Positions 1 to 10,990 of a stretch of 64,000 nucleotides of DNA are shown here, piece after piece. The stretch spans positions 94,130,529 to 94,194,528 of the forward strand of contig CM043959.1 in the NCBI GenBank assembly GCA_014529385.2, read 5' to 3'. The DNA comes from Adiantum capillus-veneris (Eukaryota; Streptophyta; Polypodiopsida; Polypodiales; Pteridaceae). Both the position numbers and the translations under genes were made by a program. Numbering within the stretch: the stretch's first letter is position 1; each line of letters starts with the position of its first letter. The notes beneath the pieces are model-generated. The model did no database searches and was not told the origin of the DNA. It saw only the letters and a program-made list of their open reading frames with translations.

Positions 1-416
1 CACATCTCAAATGCATCTTGAGCTATGATAACCCCTTGCTGTTCCGTTACGAGTCTGCTTTCACCAATCATTTAGCACGGATGGCATGTCTTGCACCAGT
101 AGTGCACATCTCATACAATTGAAGGCCACCAAAAACCACCTCTTAAAATGCAAAACAAAACTTCATCCTTACCTTGATGATCGCTTTCCTCATGACACTG
201 TTCCAATACCATGCCGATCTGCTCTTTGTAAAGAATTCTTCTCAACGCCCCGTCTCTTCTGTATGTCATCAAATCTTCTCCCACTAGAGTGAGCCTCCGT
301 GTCTTTTGAACAATTCTTCTCTTTTGTAGCTTTGACAACCCCTCTAAACATTGACATGTACTAAAATTCAATCTCCTTGAGAGTTTCCCTACCTGCATAA
401 GTAGGAGGTGCCACAT
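1..416 (-). pseudogene. Integrase zinc-binding (HHCC) fragment of element A
   Basis: The minus strand encodes the integrase N-terminus, which binds zinc and helps hold viral cDNA. The reading frame at 111-416 contains CHEESDHQGKDEV followed by FWWPSIV, matching the His-His half and the WWP motif of gypsy integrases. Past a stop, the paired cysteines appear as WCKTCHPC at about 65-100. The next residues, GVIIAQDAFEM near the window start, match the start of the integrase core in copy A2 (GAIIAQDAFAKWGLD). The fragment is cut by the window edge and carries an in-frame stop near 110, so it is a partial pseudogene. Confidence 0.8.
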
Positions 417-429
417 ATAGACTTGATAC

Positions 430-840
430 TTGAGTTTGCACTCGACTACTAGCTAACATATCTGCTTCTTGATTCTATTCTCTCCTAACATGCTAGAGCT
501 GCACTTCTTCAAAGAACTTTAACAGCTTTTTATGGAAAATAACTAATTTTTGAGAGAATCTCTTTTTACCTGCCACTGCCCCAAAAGCTGCTTGATAGCT
601 AAGAGGGCATCACCCTTAACTACCAGCCTGGAGATGCCAAACTCGATACACTGCTTGAGCCCCAAGTGAAGTGTCAAGTATTTTGCTTCATTATTTGTGT
701 GAACACCATCCAAATCATAGGCCTTGGAAAAAATTACTGCACCTTGGGGGTCCTAAATGACCACACCACCTCCTGCCTTTTGCACAACTCTTCTATAAGC
801 ACCATCAAACCACATAGTAAAATCTTCCTTCAGATTTGGT
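430..840 (-). pseudogene. Second (archaeal-type) RNase H domain of element A
   Basis: The minus strand reads WFDGAYRRVVQKAGGGVVI, then DPQGAVIFSKAYDLDGVHTN, then NEAKYLTLHLGLKQC and RLVVKGDALLAIKQLLGQW. These are the hallmarks of a type I RNase H fold: the catalytic Asp in the FDGA strand (around 804-806), the Glu of NEAKY and the Asp of KGDALL. Its position between the retroviral RNase H (928-1350) and integrase is the arrangement described for the extra 'aRNH' of Tat-clade plant elements. In-frame stops mark decay. Copy A2 preserves part of the same domain at about 22450-22660. Confidence 0.75.
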
Positions 841-927
841 TCCTCTACAACATCCTCTTTCACCACCCTCGCGTAGATGGGAGGTATGCATCCTTGTTGA
901 CTAAGATATCCGTCAAATGAGACGTAC

Positions 928-1350
928 TCAAATAATCAATTCTAAACTCAAATTGAACTCCTGCAATTCGAGTACCCATTTCATTGTTCTTCTCCCTGGT
1001 TGTAGATGAAGCACCACCTCACGCAACAAATTGTTAGATGTGAGCACATAAAACTTTCGCACGATTAAATGCACTTTGAACTTGCGGCTGGAAAGACCAA
1101 GGTCATCACCCACTATTCAGCCTTTATATATGATCCCTCCCTTGGGCTAATCACTCTGCTATCAAAATAGATTGGTTTGTAGAACTTACCTACCTTTTGC
1201 ATCAATACCGCACCTATAGCAGTCGGACCCACCGTCATGGCCACATAAAAAGCATCCTCATTGTTAGGAGGTCACACCGTAGGTAGCTAACACAATATTT
1301 CCTTCACCTTATCAAAGGCTAGCTGTGCATCTTCAGTCCATCGAAAACTA
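928..1350 (-). pseudogene. Retroviral-type RNase H fragment of element A
   Basis: This is the degenerate RNase H that follows reverse transcriptase in gypsy pol. On the minus strand, WTEDAQLAFDKVKEIL is followed by FYVAMTVGPTAIGAVLMQ and KPIYFDSRVISPREGSY, matching the usual 'W..ec..AF..lK', 'D.S..aiGavL.Q' and 'PI.Y.Sr.l...E..Y' blocks. The catalytic Asp position reads Met-Thr (AMTVG), so the enzyme would be inactive even without the stops and frameshifts. The C-terminal part (928-1113) keeps the segment MKWVLELQEFNLSLE. Confidence 0.65.
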
Positions 1351-1359
1351 TGAACATGT

Positions 1360-1545
1360 TGGCTCAACTTTTGCAGGGGGTACACATACTAGGAGAGCAT
1401 CCAAAAGAACCTGGCCAAATACTTGAGTTTGTGCACAAAAGAATCCAAACCTCTCGCATCGGTGGAGGCTCCATCAAAACTAAAGCCTTCACTTTTTTAG
1501 GATCCGCTTCAATAGCATTCTGTGACACCACATGGCCCAAAAGAT
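1360..1545 (-). pseudogene. Reverse transcriptase C-terminal fragment of element A
   Basis: The minus-strand frame reads LLGHVVSQNAIEADPKKVKA followed by PPPMREV. This is the conserved segment after the polymerase active site in gypsy RT ('yLGHvvs..Gi..dp.Kv.ai...P.P.....l'). The fragment ends abruptly at 1545, where copia element G is inserted after the duplicated pentamer AAGAT (1541-1545). The RT N-terminal half resumes at 5153 on the other side of that insertion. Confidence 0.8.
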
Positions 1546-1628
1546 TGTTGGAATTAGGGTTGCAGAGAAACACACACAGCTTGGAGAAGACGAAGAAAGC
1601 TCAAGGCACACAATAGAGAGTGTTTTAC
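1546..1628 (-). repeat. Truncated 3' LTR of element G
   Basis: These 83 bases match 4921-5003 of the intact LTR (starting TGTTGGAATT and ending GTGTTTTAC) with a few substitutions. Homology stops at 1628, where RT coding sequence begins. The retained piece is the LTR 3' end. The U3 and R parts were lost in the same deletion that removed RT and RNase H. Confidence 0.88.
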
Positions 1629-3857
1629 CATCCGGCTTGCGTTTAAACTTGTAAACCCACTTCGTACCAATGGCCTTTTTGCCAGGAGGCAAATCACATA
1701 AAGTCCATGTGTCATTTTCTATAAGTGCATCATATTCTGATTGCATGGCATCCATCCAATTTTCTGAATTTTGTGCTTCATCAAAGTCAGAGGCTCCTCA
1801 ACATCATGTAAGCTAGACACAGCCAAAGCGTAACAATCTGATGCATAAGATGCTGATGCATAAGATGCATGGCGAGAGCCTGAACGAGTACGACTAGACG
1901 AAGGTGCATCCAATTTACTGTCACGCAAAGTGTGCACAAGCCATTTTGGCATACCTCTAGCTTGCTCATTTTCAGCCCTTTCCTCATCAAGTACATCATG
2001 TACATTTGCATCAATAATAGGCTGATCTAAAACATTTTCAGAAACCCCCATAGGCTGTATTGCCTCATTGGAACTTACATTCGTATTTCCACCACTGAAA
2101 AGAGGCAACAAAGTGTCATAAATGTCCTGTGAGCTTACATTATTGTCTCTGGTACATGACAGCAAGGGCTGAACAGAATCTTCCACAAACACTACATCCC
2201 GTGAAACCAGAATACGTTTTGTTTGCGGATGATACAACCTGCAACCTTTGCTTTCAGCACTATAACCAACAAAAATACATTTGACAGCCTTATCATCCAA
2301 TTTTCTGCGCTGCACTTGTGGCACCAAAGCATATGCCAAACAACCAAAAACACTCATGTGCTCAATAGAAGGTTTTCTATCATGCCATGCTTCATATGGA
2401 GTAATAGACTGCAAAGCTTTTGTAGGACACCTGTTAAGTACATAAGTGGCACACATAATGGCCTCAAGCCAAAAAGAATGCGGCAAAGCTTGACTTTTGA
2501 CCATACATCGTGCCATTTTCGTCAGTGACCTGTTTTTCCTTTCAGCAACACTATTTTGCTGAGGTGTATAAGGCACTATACATTGGTGTTTTATCCCACG
2601 ACTAGCCAGAAATGCATTAAATTCATGAGACATATACTCCCCCCCTCGATCAGAATGGAGGGTGCCCATAGTACATTTTGAGACATTTTCAGCCATAGCC
2701 AGAAATTGTTTGAAGCACATAAAAACTTCGGACTTCGCTTTAAGCGAAAATACCCATGCATGCCTGGAGTAATCATCTATGAAATTCACGAAGTACAGGT
2801 AATTGCCCAAGGACGGAGTTTGCATGGGCCCACAAACATCACTATGCACAAGCTGCAACCTACATGTGGCCAGAACTGAACCATCCTTTGGAAACTTAGA
2901 ACGCTGCATCTTACCCAAAATACAGCCTTCACAAACATGTTTGACAGGTGCTTCAAGAGGCAGCAAAGAAGCAACCATATCAGATTTCTGCAAACGCAGC
3001 AAACTGGCAAAATTCAGATGACCAAAACGTGCATGCCAAAGTTTTGCATCTGAAATAGCCCTTGAATTTGCAACAGCATTTGCAAAATTTTGTCCACACT
3101 TGTCATACAAAGTGAGCTTATATAGCCCACGGAACAAAAGGCCAAATGCAACAATTTCATCACCAAAACTGAGATCATGAACTGTACATCTGTCATCCAC
3201 AAATTTGATTACAAGTCCAAGTCTAGCAAGTGCGGATACAGACAAGAGATTCTTCTTGAACCCAGGTACATAAAGTGCATCAACAAGTGTGAAGGAACTG
3301 TCATTAGCAGCAGTGAGCACAATCTTTCCAACTCCCTGAACTGGATAAGAGGCGTTGTTGGCACAAGTGACTGAATTCCCATGAGGGACAGACTCGAGAG
3401 AGGTAAACAATTCACGATGTGAGGTAATGTGCTTTGTAGCACCACTGTCGAAATACGACACATGTGAATCTGCAGCAACTGACAAGCATGCATCATGGAC
3501 AGCAGGATTGTAAGTGCACTCTGTGCTAAAAGCCCATTCTGCATCAACATCAGCATTACAGTCTCCTTTCACAGAAGACTCAACAATGGCTGCATTTGTA
3601 GTGGAACCAGCATTTGCAGTGGAACCACCCTCTTTCCTCTTAGCCTCTTTGGCCTTCAACTTAGGACACGACTTGATCAAGTGATCATTGGCTTTACAAT
3701 AATGGCAACGCATCTTCTTTTTGCCCTTATCACCGGAATTGCCAGACGAAGTACTGCCAGTAGAAGCATTAGGAACATAATTTTTGCCACTCGCAGCAGA
3801 ACCATAAGAAGTGGCTGCATTATTGTTACCACCCTTTCTTTGAGAAGCAATAAAAGC
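1629..3857 (-). pseudogene. Pol (protease, integrase, partial RT) of copia element G
   Basis: Going down the minus strand: a CCHC knuckle (CHYCKANDHLIKSC, just inside 3713), the protease active site DSGATKHI, the GAG-pre-integrase motif LWHARFGHLNFASLL with CEGCILGK, then the integrase core. Its catalytic residues are visible in LVHSDVCGP, LHSDRGGEY and PQQNSVAERKNRSL. A C-terminal integrase region follows. A frameshift near 1790 moves the reading frame, after which RT begins (DAMQSEYDALIENDTWTL, then GTKWVYKFKRKPDG). RT stops at about 1629, where the deletion joins it to the LTR. No YVDD active site or RNase H remains. Confidence 0.9.
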
Positions 3858-4556
3858 CTATTCAACTGCACGCTGCCTAGTCTTGTTTTTTTTGGAAAGT
3901 GACTCTTGCAACATCAATGTGCATAATGCATCAAACTTGACAACTTCAGGATTTCCTTGGGTCATAAGTCTCCAAGTACTAGCAAAAGTCTGGTAGGAAT
4001 CTGGTAAGGCATCAAGAATAGTCTGCACAAGGGAACTGTCTGAAATGACTTCACCTACAGAAATAAGCTGCTCATTGATATCCTTGACACTAGCAAGGAA
4101 AGTGTCCATATCATCTTCCTCATGCATAATCTTCGACTCCAGCTCTTTACGCAGCAAAGCAATTTTAGCCTCATTGCGGCTTGCATAAAGACCTGCTAAA
4201 ATATCCCAAGCCTGTTTTGCAGATTTTGCTGAACGGATGTGAGGAACAATGGTGCGCTTCACAGACAATGCAATCAATGCATGAGCCTGCACATCCTTAA
4301 CATCCCAACAAGCTTGTTCTGTCGTAGGCAAAACAACTCCAACAGCTCCAATCCTTGCAGCAAGATTTGCAACATCCTCAACATCGCCTACATCCCCAGA
4401 ACCAGGACGTACATCAATGCCCTGCACAATGTTCCAGACACCCTTTGACACAAGAACATGTTGCATCATATAAGCCCACATAGGGTAGTTGTCCCCATCC
4501 AACCTGTCCTCAGCAGCAAACATCTTGAACACATCTGTGTTGTTGTTGTCAGTCAT
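3858..4556 (-). pseudogene. Gag (capsid) of copia element G
   Basis: This reading frame encodes a copia-type capsid domain, which forms the virus-like particle. I place the start at the ATG of MTDNNNTD (4554-4556), although the frame is open further upstream. The protein has the order expected for this family: 'LDGDNYPMWAYMM' near residue 20, 'AKQAWDILAGLYASRNEAK', then 'LISVGEVISDSSLVQTILDA' and 'LPDSYQTF'. It ends at a TAG (3858-3860). The same frame then continues into the CCHC zinc knuckle and protease, so this stop probably replaced a CAG inside a single Gag-Pol ORF. Confidence 0.85.
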
Positions 4557-4901
4557 GGTAAATGCTGCACCTGATGTGAAAACTGCCCGAAAATAGGAGA
4601 AACAGAGCGGGAACAACCTGTGCTATATAGCACAAACCGTAGCAGACTGTAAGGCACCTGTTATGCAGAAAACGGCACTAACAGAAATTCTGCACAAAAT
4701 GACGAAATAGCCTGTGCAGTACTGCCTGTAGTGGAAACGGAGGCCGAAATGAGCCCAAATCAAAATTCTGAGCAAACCAAGCTCCTCGAGCTTGTCCTAA
4801 ATTTTTGTCAACCTGCGAACCCTCGCCAAAGCTCACTGAAATCGAAGAAAGTGAGCAGGCTTGTGCTGGAGCAGCTCTGGCGACTAAGCCCGGGAGGACG
4901 T

Positions 4902-4918
4902 GACCTGCTCTGATACCA
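4902..4918 (-). other. Primer-binding site of element G
   Basis: The minus strand reads TGGTATCAGAGCAGGTC two bases inside the LTR. TGGTATCAGAGC is the classic complement of the 3' end of plant initiator methionine tRNA, which primes minus-strand DNA synthesis. Confidence 0.92.
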
Positions 4919-4920
4919 AT

Positions 4921-5147
4921 TGTTGGAATTTGGGTTGCAGAGGAACACACACAACTTGGAGAAGATGAAGGAAGCTCAAGGCACACAATAGAGAGTGTTT
5001 TACTTATTGTGCAATGGAAAGATAGATAGCCCTAGAGTAATGGGCGTATATACAATACACGGGGGAAAAAACCTCCTAAAGAGGGAAAAAATGCCCCGGC
5101 GGTCCTAGTGTGTTCACACACATCACTACCACATGTATATGGTAACA
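4921..5147 (-). repeat. 5' LTR of element G
   Basis: This is a 227-bp LTR. On the plus strand it begins TGTTGGAATT and ends GGTAACA, immediately followed by the target duplication AAGAT. It lies directly before the primer-binding site in minus-strand orientation. Its short length is typical of copia elements. A promoter-like TGTATATACG lies inside it on the minus strand. Confidence 0.9.
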
Positions 5148-5152
5148 AAGAT

Positions 5153-5722
5153 GAGCCCAAGGTTGTGCCAATTTTCACTTCTTTGGGTTCAACCAATATC
5201 ATCCATTAAAACTCTGATAAACGTACCCACATACGGCCCGAATACCCTATTCATTCAATACTAAAATGTTGCATATACATTCACCAATCCAAAAGGAATC
5301 CAACGATAAGCAAAGCGCCCCTATGGTGAGATGAATGTAGTCTTTAATTCATCCTCCAACACTATACCGATCTAAAAGTAACATGAACAAACATCCATAA
5401 TAGAACACCGCTCATGTCTTGCAACTTTGTTCAAAATCTCATCCTAAAACGACAAATGGTAGTGGTTCTGCTTGGTAGCAGCATTTAATCGTTTATAGTC
5501 TACACAAACCCTCCACTCCCCATTCTTTTTTGGTGTAATGACAATAGGGGAAACCCACTCAGCCTCTTTTACGGGATATATAATACCTGCCTCCAAGAGC
5601 TTGTTGATCTCTTTCCACAAAGCCTCCTTTTGAATATCTCCCAGTCTTCTCAGTTTCTGTGCCTTTGGCTTGCACCCGGGCTTAAGAAGAATTCGATGCT
5701 CCACTCCTTTGGCTCCTTGCAA
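5153..5722 (-). pseudogene. Reverse transcriptase N-terminal part of element A
   Basis: The minus-strand frame at 5444-5722 contains VEHRILLKPGCKPKAQKLRR, LLEAGIIYPVKEAEWVSPIV and KNGEWRVCVDYKRLNAAT. These are the fingers and early palm motifs of gypsy RT. Downstream (toward 5153) the sequence decays into stops before reaching the active-site block. The target duplication AAGAT at 5148-5152 marks where element G entered, and the RT resumes at 1545 on the far side. Confidence 0.83.
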
Positions 5723-5961
5723 ATCCTTGTACTCTATGGCAAATTAGGATATGATACACATAGCTCCACATAGATTTCCTTTTCCTACTTGGTCAGATCC
5801 TTCCCCAACATTCTCTCTACTTCACCAACTTCCAAATACAAATTGGATCTTGCATACCTTTAGAGGATTTAGTAGAATCAACCATGACTCCAAATAGGTC
5901 CATGTCCAGCTTTAGCAGGTCTTCATCACTTTCTTCCTCTTCCACACTACTCAAGCCTTCG

Positions 5962-6360
5962 TCACATAATTCGATTCTGTCTCATACTTGTAGCTCGTAG
6001 TGGAGCTGTCTTCACTATCCCCAGCCCTGGGTGAAAATGGATTTCTCTAGTCTTCAAGTTAAGCACAACCCATTCTCCCAATCCGGCAAGGTAAAAACCC
6101 ATGTTCCCCAATCTTGCTTGGCCCCGATTGCCAACAACCACGACCGTGGGATATGCATTTTCACCTGCTTTTATAACAAAAAGTTCAATGAGGCATTGAA
6201 TATCCATAACTTTTACCTTCACATCTTGGGCCTCTCCCAAACATCGAGCTTTGGCATGGTTGGCCATTCTCATTAGAGCATTAGACCTGACCATTGACTT
6301 GATGCCTATATATCCTTCATAGCAGACTCCGTTATCACGCAGACTTGGGCACCACCATCA
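5962..6360 (-). pseudogene. Aspartic protease region of element A
   Basis: The minus strand at about 6312-6360 reads DGGAQVCVITESAMK, the active-site loop of a gypsy aspartic protease in which the usual D-S/T-G is D-G-G. The downstream frame (5962-6294) has ARCLGEAQDVKVKVMDIQC and AYPTVVVVGNRGQARLG, corresponding to the flap strand and the 'G.pwl' end of the fold, though damaged. In Gag-Pol elements this enzyme cuts the polyprotein. The linker between the knuckle and protease (DLVSDVQKQKANITFGQFL at about 6540-6600) is also recognisable. Frameshifts break the domain. Confidence 0.65.
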
Positions 6361-7690
6361 ATATAGGCTTGCACCTACTTCTTCCTTTCCACCAAAACCT
6401 CCACCACTGGAAGCATATCCCTGGGACTTCCCACCCTTAAAAGCCAGATTCTGCACTGCATGTGCATCACCTCTTGCACGGGGTAGCCTTGTACTAACAC
6501 TGGTCGACCACTGTCCCCTCAATTTGGGATTCAATGCTAGAAATTGTCCAAAAGTGATATTAGCTTTTTGTTTTTGAACATCACTCACCAAATCATATTC
6601 CGGGTGACCTCGTCCCAACTGAAAATCTGCCAGCTTAATCTTCTGTCGCCGCCTTTGTCTACTTGGCTCAGGTTTCTCTTTCCTCTCATCCACTTTCTCT
6701 TTCCCTTTCCTAGCTCTGGCTTCTCACTCTGTTTCGGTCTCCCTTCCGCCTCTTTTTCTTTTATTGGCCATAACATCAACTTCCTTCCGATCAACCCCTA
6801 TAATGTTTAGTCTTTGCACTTCATCATTACCTGGTGGAACCGGTGGTGCCTGATTTTCAATAGTTTGCTGCTCCATTTGACCATTGATATGTGCTTGTCC
6901 TCTGCCTCGCCAAATAGAGGGTGCATGCCACCTCTTTCCCTTGGTGGATGAGGGCAATCTGGAGCATAATGGCCCTCTTCTATGCAATTATAACACCTAC
7001 CCGGCCCTGCCTCTTCCTGCTCTTGGCTGTCCTCTATCCATCACACTCAAGCGTAATTCTTGCATTTTCTCATTCAGATCTTGGACAATACATACCCATT
7101 GTTGAGGAATTGTTGCCACCCCTCGGTTCCCTTGGTTGTCCACCTGAGCTTCCTCCCTTGGAGTTAGAGCAGAGTTCGTGACCATCAACTCGTATCCCAA
7201 TGTGCCTTACTCGATTTTCTTTTTAATTTTCTTGCTTTTGACGCGTCTTCAAAATCCACTTTTTCTCGAACCTTGGGATGCAAACTCGCCATTAACTTCT
7301 CTAACTTGAAGTATTCACCACCACTTGCAAACTGCATGGCGATTGCAAAATCCCTCCAATGCTCTTCAAAACGGGCGAGAAAACCCCCAAAATTGTCGTT
7401 CACATCCTGCTTCAAATTCTTCAATTTTGCACCCAAATCAATAGGAGATACCTCTTTTCAACAGTCCTTAAAAAATCGAGTCCGCAATGCTGGCCACATA
7501 AATCTCGGTTCACCCTCCAAAACATAGAACCAAGTATTTGCCCTTCCTCGCATCCGTAGTGGAATCGTTTGCATCTTGTTATCCTCCATAGGCATATGCA
7601 ATGATAGCATATATAACTCAAAGTCCGCCATTTACTCCTCCGGATCTTCTTCTCTGGTGAAAATTGGTCCATACCCTCTTGCTGCCATCT
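6361..7690 (-). pseudogene. Gag of element A with CCHC knuckle
   Basis: The start is at about 7690: MAARGYGPIFTREEDPEE, then a stop where the related element B has Trp (TGG there, TAA here), then MADFELYMLSLHMPM. The capsid core continues at 7185-7436 (NDNFGGFLARFEEHWRDF and LASLHPKVREKV-like text). The nucleic-acid-binding knuckle lies at 6954-6995 (CYNCIEEGHYAPDC, spacing CX2CX4HX4C). The N-terminus aligns residue by residue with the gag of B at 18863, so A and B share a gag lineage. Several frameshifts and stops disable it. Confidence 0.75.
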
Positions 7691-7763
7691 TTCCTTGATG
7701 AAAAAAATTCTTCGATCAAACCCGAAGAGCAATCTGATGCTCCTTAGTGGGGGCACTAGAAGA

Positions 7764-8160
7764 TGGAAGGGGGGAAAGGGGAACACACCCGGCACAAAAT
7801 AGAAAGCCTCTGTATAGCCCAGGATAACCACTACACCCCGATCCACTAGAGTTCACCTTCAAAACTCGACAATTTGACTACAAATCCTACACACGTCCGT
7901 ACACACACAACCTTTGCACTAACCTAGCCTACTGTCAGTTCCCACACAACAAAAACCGCTCTCTCTTTCTCTCCCACTCACACCATAGGTCCAGAGAGGC
8001 ACACACTTCTCAAACCGGCATCATAGAGTAGGGATAGAGCAAAGACGAGAAGGGGGAAATAGGGGAAGGAGATGACACCAAACCCGGCTATGGATTCCTT
8101 TCTAATGACAACAAAAGCTATTACAACTCCAAGAAATCCCTGCTATCACACGGCTTAGTC
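7764..8160 (-). repeat. 5' LTR (U5 side) of element A, far boundary unresolved
   Basis: On the minus strand this runs into TTTTGAAGGTGAACTCTAGT and on to TGTTCCCCTTTCC and CCTTCCA (ending at 7764), just before a primer-site-like TAGTGCCCCCACTAAGG. The same U5 blocks occur in both LTRs of element B (around 18635-18735 and 21960-22064). This identifies the LTR even though its 5' boundary to the right cannot be set, because the partner LTR is off-window. Confidence 0.6.
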
Positions 8161-10322
8161 GTCTCGAATACAACAAGCAACAAGGGGTTCAGAAGATCGC
8201 CGATGCCGCCTCGGAATGGCTCCCCTCTTGAGAATGCAAACAAAAGAGTCTTTGCTAGCTCGAAAAGACGTCGAGAGCTCCTTTGCATGGTCGTTGGATG
8301 CTTTTTTCTCCAACCCTACACCCAAAAAAAACTCCACCTTCAGTGGTATTGAGCTTCAAAAACTCCACCCAACTATGGTATTGAGCTTTGAGCTCCACCT
8401 ACTTGAGCTAGAATCATGAGTGAGGGGGCTTGGGCTTGAGCATTGACCTCACCCCCATCTACTTCTTTGTATAGCATTTGCCCACCACCTTCATGTGGAA
8501 GGTTATTGTTAGACCATTCAATTTGTCTTCTTTGCCAAAATGTTGAAACCTTGGGTGCTAAGATAGCCCCTTGACCTTTTGGAAATTTTCTTGCAATGAG
8601 AGAATCTCTCCTTTGGTGGAATTTGGTGCACCTCCTTGTGAGGTTAATAAAAATCCATAGAGGTTATGATAGGATTAAAATATTGAGAGTTTAAACCCAA
8701 GAAGCTTATCTTAAGCTTGAAAAATAAGCTAATCCATAAGTGCTTTCAAACTCAGGATAAAGTGATTGTTACGTAGCTCACCCAATTGGACTAAAGTTCA
8801 ATTGTCAACTTTTGTGCATCTTCTAAAATATGTGCCAAGAGCACTACATCACCTGCATGTAACAAAGCATGATTGCCACATTCCCAATCATAACCTCTTC
8901 AATGCCTTCTTGTTCTTGGGAAATTCATTATGTAGGTTTGTATGGTATCACCTGAGTGTAAGGAAGAGGGTTTTTTGTTAGGGATTACATAAGCGTATAC
9001 AATAGGGGTAACTCCCCAGCTATTTTCCAACATCGACTATATGTAAAGAGGGATAGAGCCGAGGGTGGGAGGAAGGGGAGGGGGCAACCTTGAAATCTCA
9101 AAAACTCCTCATATACCTCTCAAATTTCACAAAATTTCCCCCAAAATTCCTTTCAGCTTTTCCCAAATATTCAATCTTGCAAATAAAGTTATAGATGTAG
9201 TTTTCCTATTTTTAAATGGGTGATTGGTTCTTTCATTGGCCAACATTGCAACTTCTTGGTTAGATTTTGAGTAGTGTGCTTTGAAGATCATACTCAAAAA
9301 TGCTTCAAATTGAAGTGAGAAGTGTATATTTATTTGCTAGATTTTTTTTTTTTTGCGAGCCCTTGTGGGGTGCAATTATTGTATAGAATCGATGTTTATT
9401 GTATTTTGAAAGTGCTAAAATTGCATATCTTTATTAGATTTGAACTTTCTTGAGGAAAATTAAAAGAATTTTGCAAGTTTTATTTTAAGTACCGGGGAAA
9501 GGCCTCACATTTTAACCTGCAATCCAAGAGAGTTATAACTTGCATGGTCGCTTTCTCACAGGCGTTTAACTCATCTTTGGGTATTTTGTATGTTTTCAAC
9601 GGATGAACATGTGAGCTTCCCTGCAAAAAATGTATCACCACAAAAACTATAATATCTATAGAATGAAGGGCAAGGGTGCCCGTCATAAATCAACCTTGGA
9701 CTCCGGAGAAGAGATCTTTTTACCGTCATCAATGTGACCTTAGACCTTTACATATTTTTTGGCTTTCTAAAACAAGTCTTAGTGAGAAAGAGAGTTAGGC
9801 AGACTTCTTTGTGGGCCATCCAATGGTCTAGATCCCTCTTCTGTGCAAATGCGTTTTCAAGCATGCAACATTCACTTGATTTACGTGATTGACAACCATA
9901 GTTGGGAGGTACGAGTTGGTCCCTGACCTGGGACTCAGACTTTAGAATCAGAGGAGGGAGAAAAGAGAAAGGCTTAGACAAGCCTCAGTGATGATGATGA
10001 TGTCATTGGTGATGAGAATATCGTAAAGATGATGACAAGAGTAGTAGTACATCGCGCTTTTGGAAGATGAAGAGGAGAAGCAGAGCGAGGCAAAGGTACA
10101 AATTGTCCATCAGTGCTTAAGAAGACCTAGGTTTAATGTAATCCCACCTATAAATAGGAGGTTTGTCTTTAATTTTTAAATTTTTTTGCCAAAACAATTG
10201 TGAGTAGATGCATTGTATTAAACATCAAAAAATGGATAGTAGCCTCGAGCTCATATCGAGCCTCGAGGGACCGTTTGAGACATTAGAATGCTTACACAAT
10301 GCCTTTTTCCCCATGGCAATAA
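8161..10322. other. Unassigned sequence, possibly more of element A's LTR at the left
   Basis: No coding domain, RNA gene or clear repeat boundary was seen. Around 8340-8400 there is a short imperfect duplication of GGTATTGAGCTT. The 8160-9050 part could be the U3 of element A's LTR, but no matching copy is present here to prove it. Confidence 0.35.
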
Positions 10323-10990
10323 TCAGTTCACTGCTTTCATGGATAATGTCCTTGAAGATAGCTGCCATGGTGTCATTCTAAAAGATTCAACGATTCTTCG
10401 CTTTCCACAAGTGTTATAAAAAGCAGAATTTGATAGTTTGAGTACATAGTGCTTGGCTTTCAGTCGCTTTTTCTCTAGGAAAAAGTCATTCTTATAGAAC
10501 CCTAACTTCCATGTCCTTTGGACCCATCTGCAAAGCTTTCTTGCAAGGCCTCTAATTGCAAGGCACTCCTTGAATAAGTGGGAGGGATCCTCACCTGTAG
10601 TTCTGCACCCTAAACACATATCTGACCCAATGTCTCGAACTAGGATTCTGGTGCCTGTCGGCAAGGCTCCCCATAGCACCTTCCACAAAAATTTCTTGAT
10701 TTTTGGAGGCCTTGAGGGTACCAGATTTTTTTTGCTACCACTATCCATCTAGCTTCTAGCCATTGTTTACCCCACAATTTGTTAAGGGACGCGAACTAAT
10801 TAGCCTTGAATATCGTAGCATGGTAGATGGTCTTGGTATGCGGTTTATAGAAGTGGTTGTTCTTAGGCCATCGCAAGGCTCTCCATTCGAAGTTGGACTC
10901 ATAGATAGGCATCAAGAGATTGTCCAACCTTTCCATAGCTCTATTGACTAGCAGTCTTTTAGTGCCATTAAGGTGAATTTGTGTAGCCAG
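10323..10990 (-). pseudogene. LINE (non-LTR retrotransposon) 3' remnant with zf-RVT domain
   Basis: The minus-strand frame contains PPKIKKFLWKVLWGALPTGT, then CLGCRTTGEDPSHLFKEC. This matches the zinc-binding region found after reverse transcriptase in plant LINEs (zf-RVT): the 'KikfFlW....lpT...L' lead-in and a CX2CX8HX4C cluster. Further upstream (10760-10900) another frame reads WPKNNHFYKPHTKTIYHA and LWGKQWLEARW, also LINE-like. RT itself is not found, so this is a 5'-truncated, mutated copy, the usual fate of LINE insertions. It is not an active element. Confidence 0.8.

Larger units (their letters stand above)
1546..5147 (-). mobile_element. Element G: Ty1/copia retrotransposon with internal deletion
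   Basis: This minus-strand copia element is bounded by TG...CA ends and a perfect 5-bp target duplication, AAGAT at 1541-1545 and 5148-5152. The 5' LTR (4921-5147), a tRNA-iMet-type primer site, gag, protease, integrase and the first part of RT are present. The rest of RT, RNase H, the polypurine tract and most of the 3' LTR are missing: the RT frame runs straight into the last 83 bp of LTR at 1628. It sits inside the RT of gypsy element A, so it is younger than A. Without RT it cannot transpose on its own. Confidence 0.93.
1..7764 (-). mobile_element. Element A: decayed Tat-type Ty3/gypsy retrotransposon, internal region
   Basis: Reading leftwards on the minus strand from about 7.7 kb, the order is gag, CCHC knuckle, aspartic protease, reverse transcriptase, RNase H, a second RNase H, and the integrase zinc-binding domain at the window edge. 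A second RNase H between the first one and integrase is known from the Tat/Ogre lineages of plant gypsy elements. All domains carry stops or frameshifts, so the copy is dead. It is split at 1546-5147 by copia element G. The integrase core and 3' LTR lie beyond the left edge. A second copy of the same family (A2) lies at 16078-16764 and 22069-22665. Confidence 0.85.

Noticed and set aside
3495-3902. 135-codon plus-strand ORF opposite the copia Gag-Pol
   Set aside because: It is antisense to clear zinc-knuckle and protease coding sequence and has no motif of its own.
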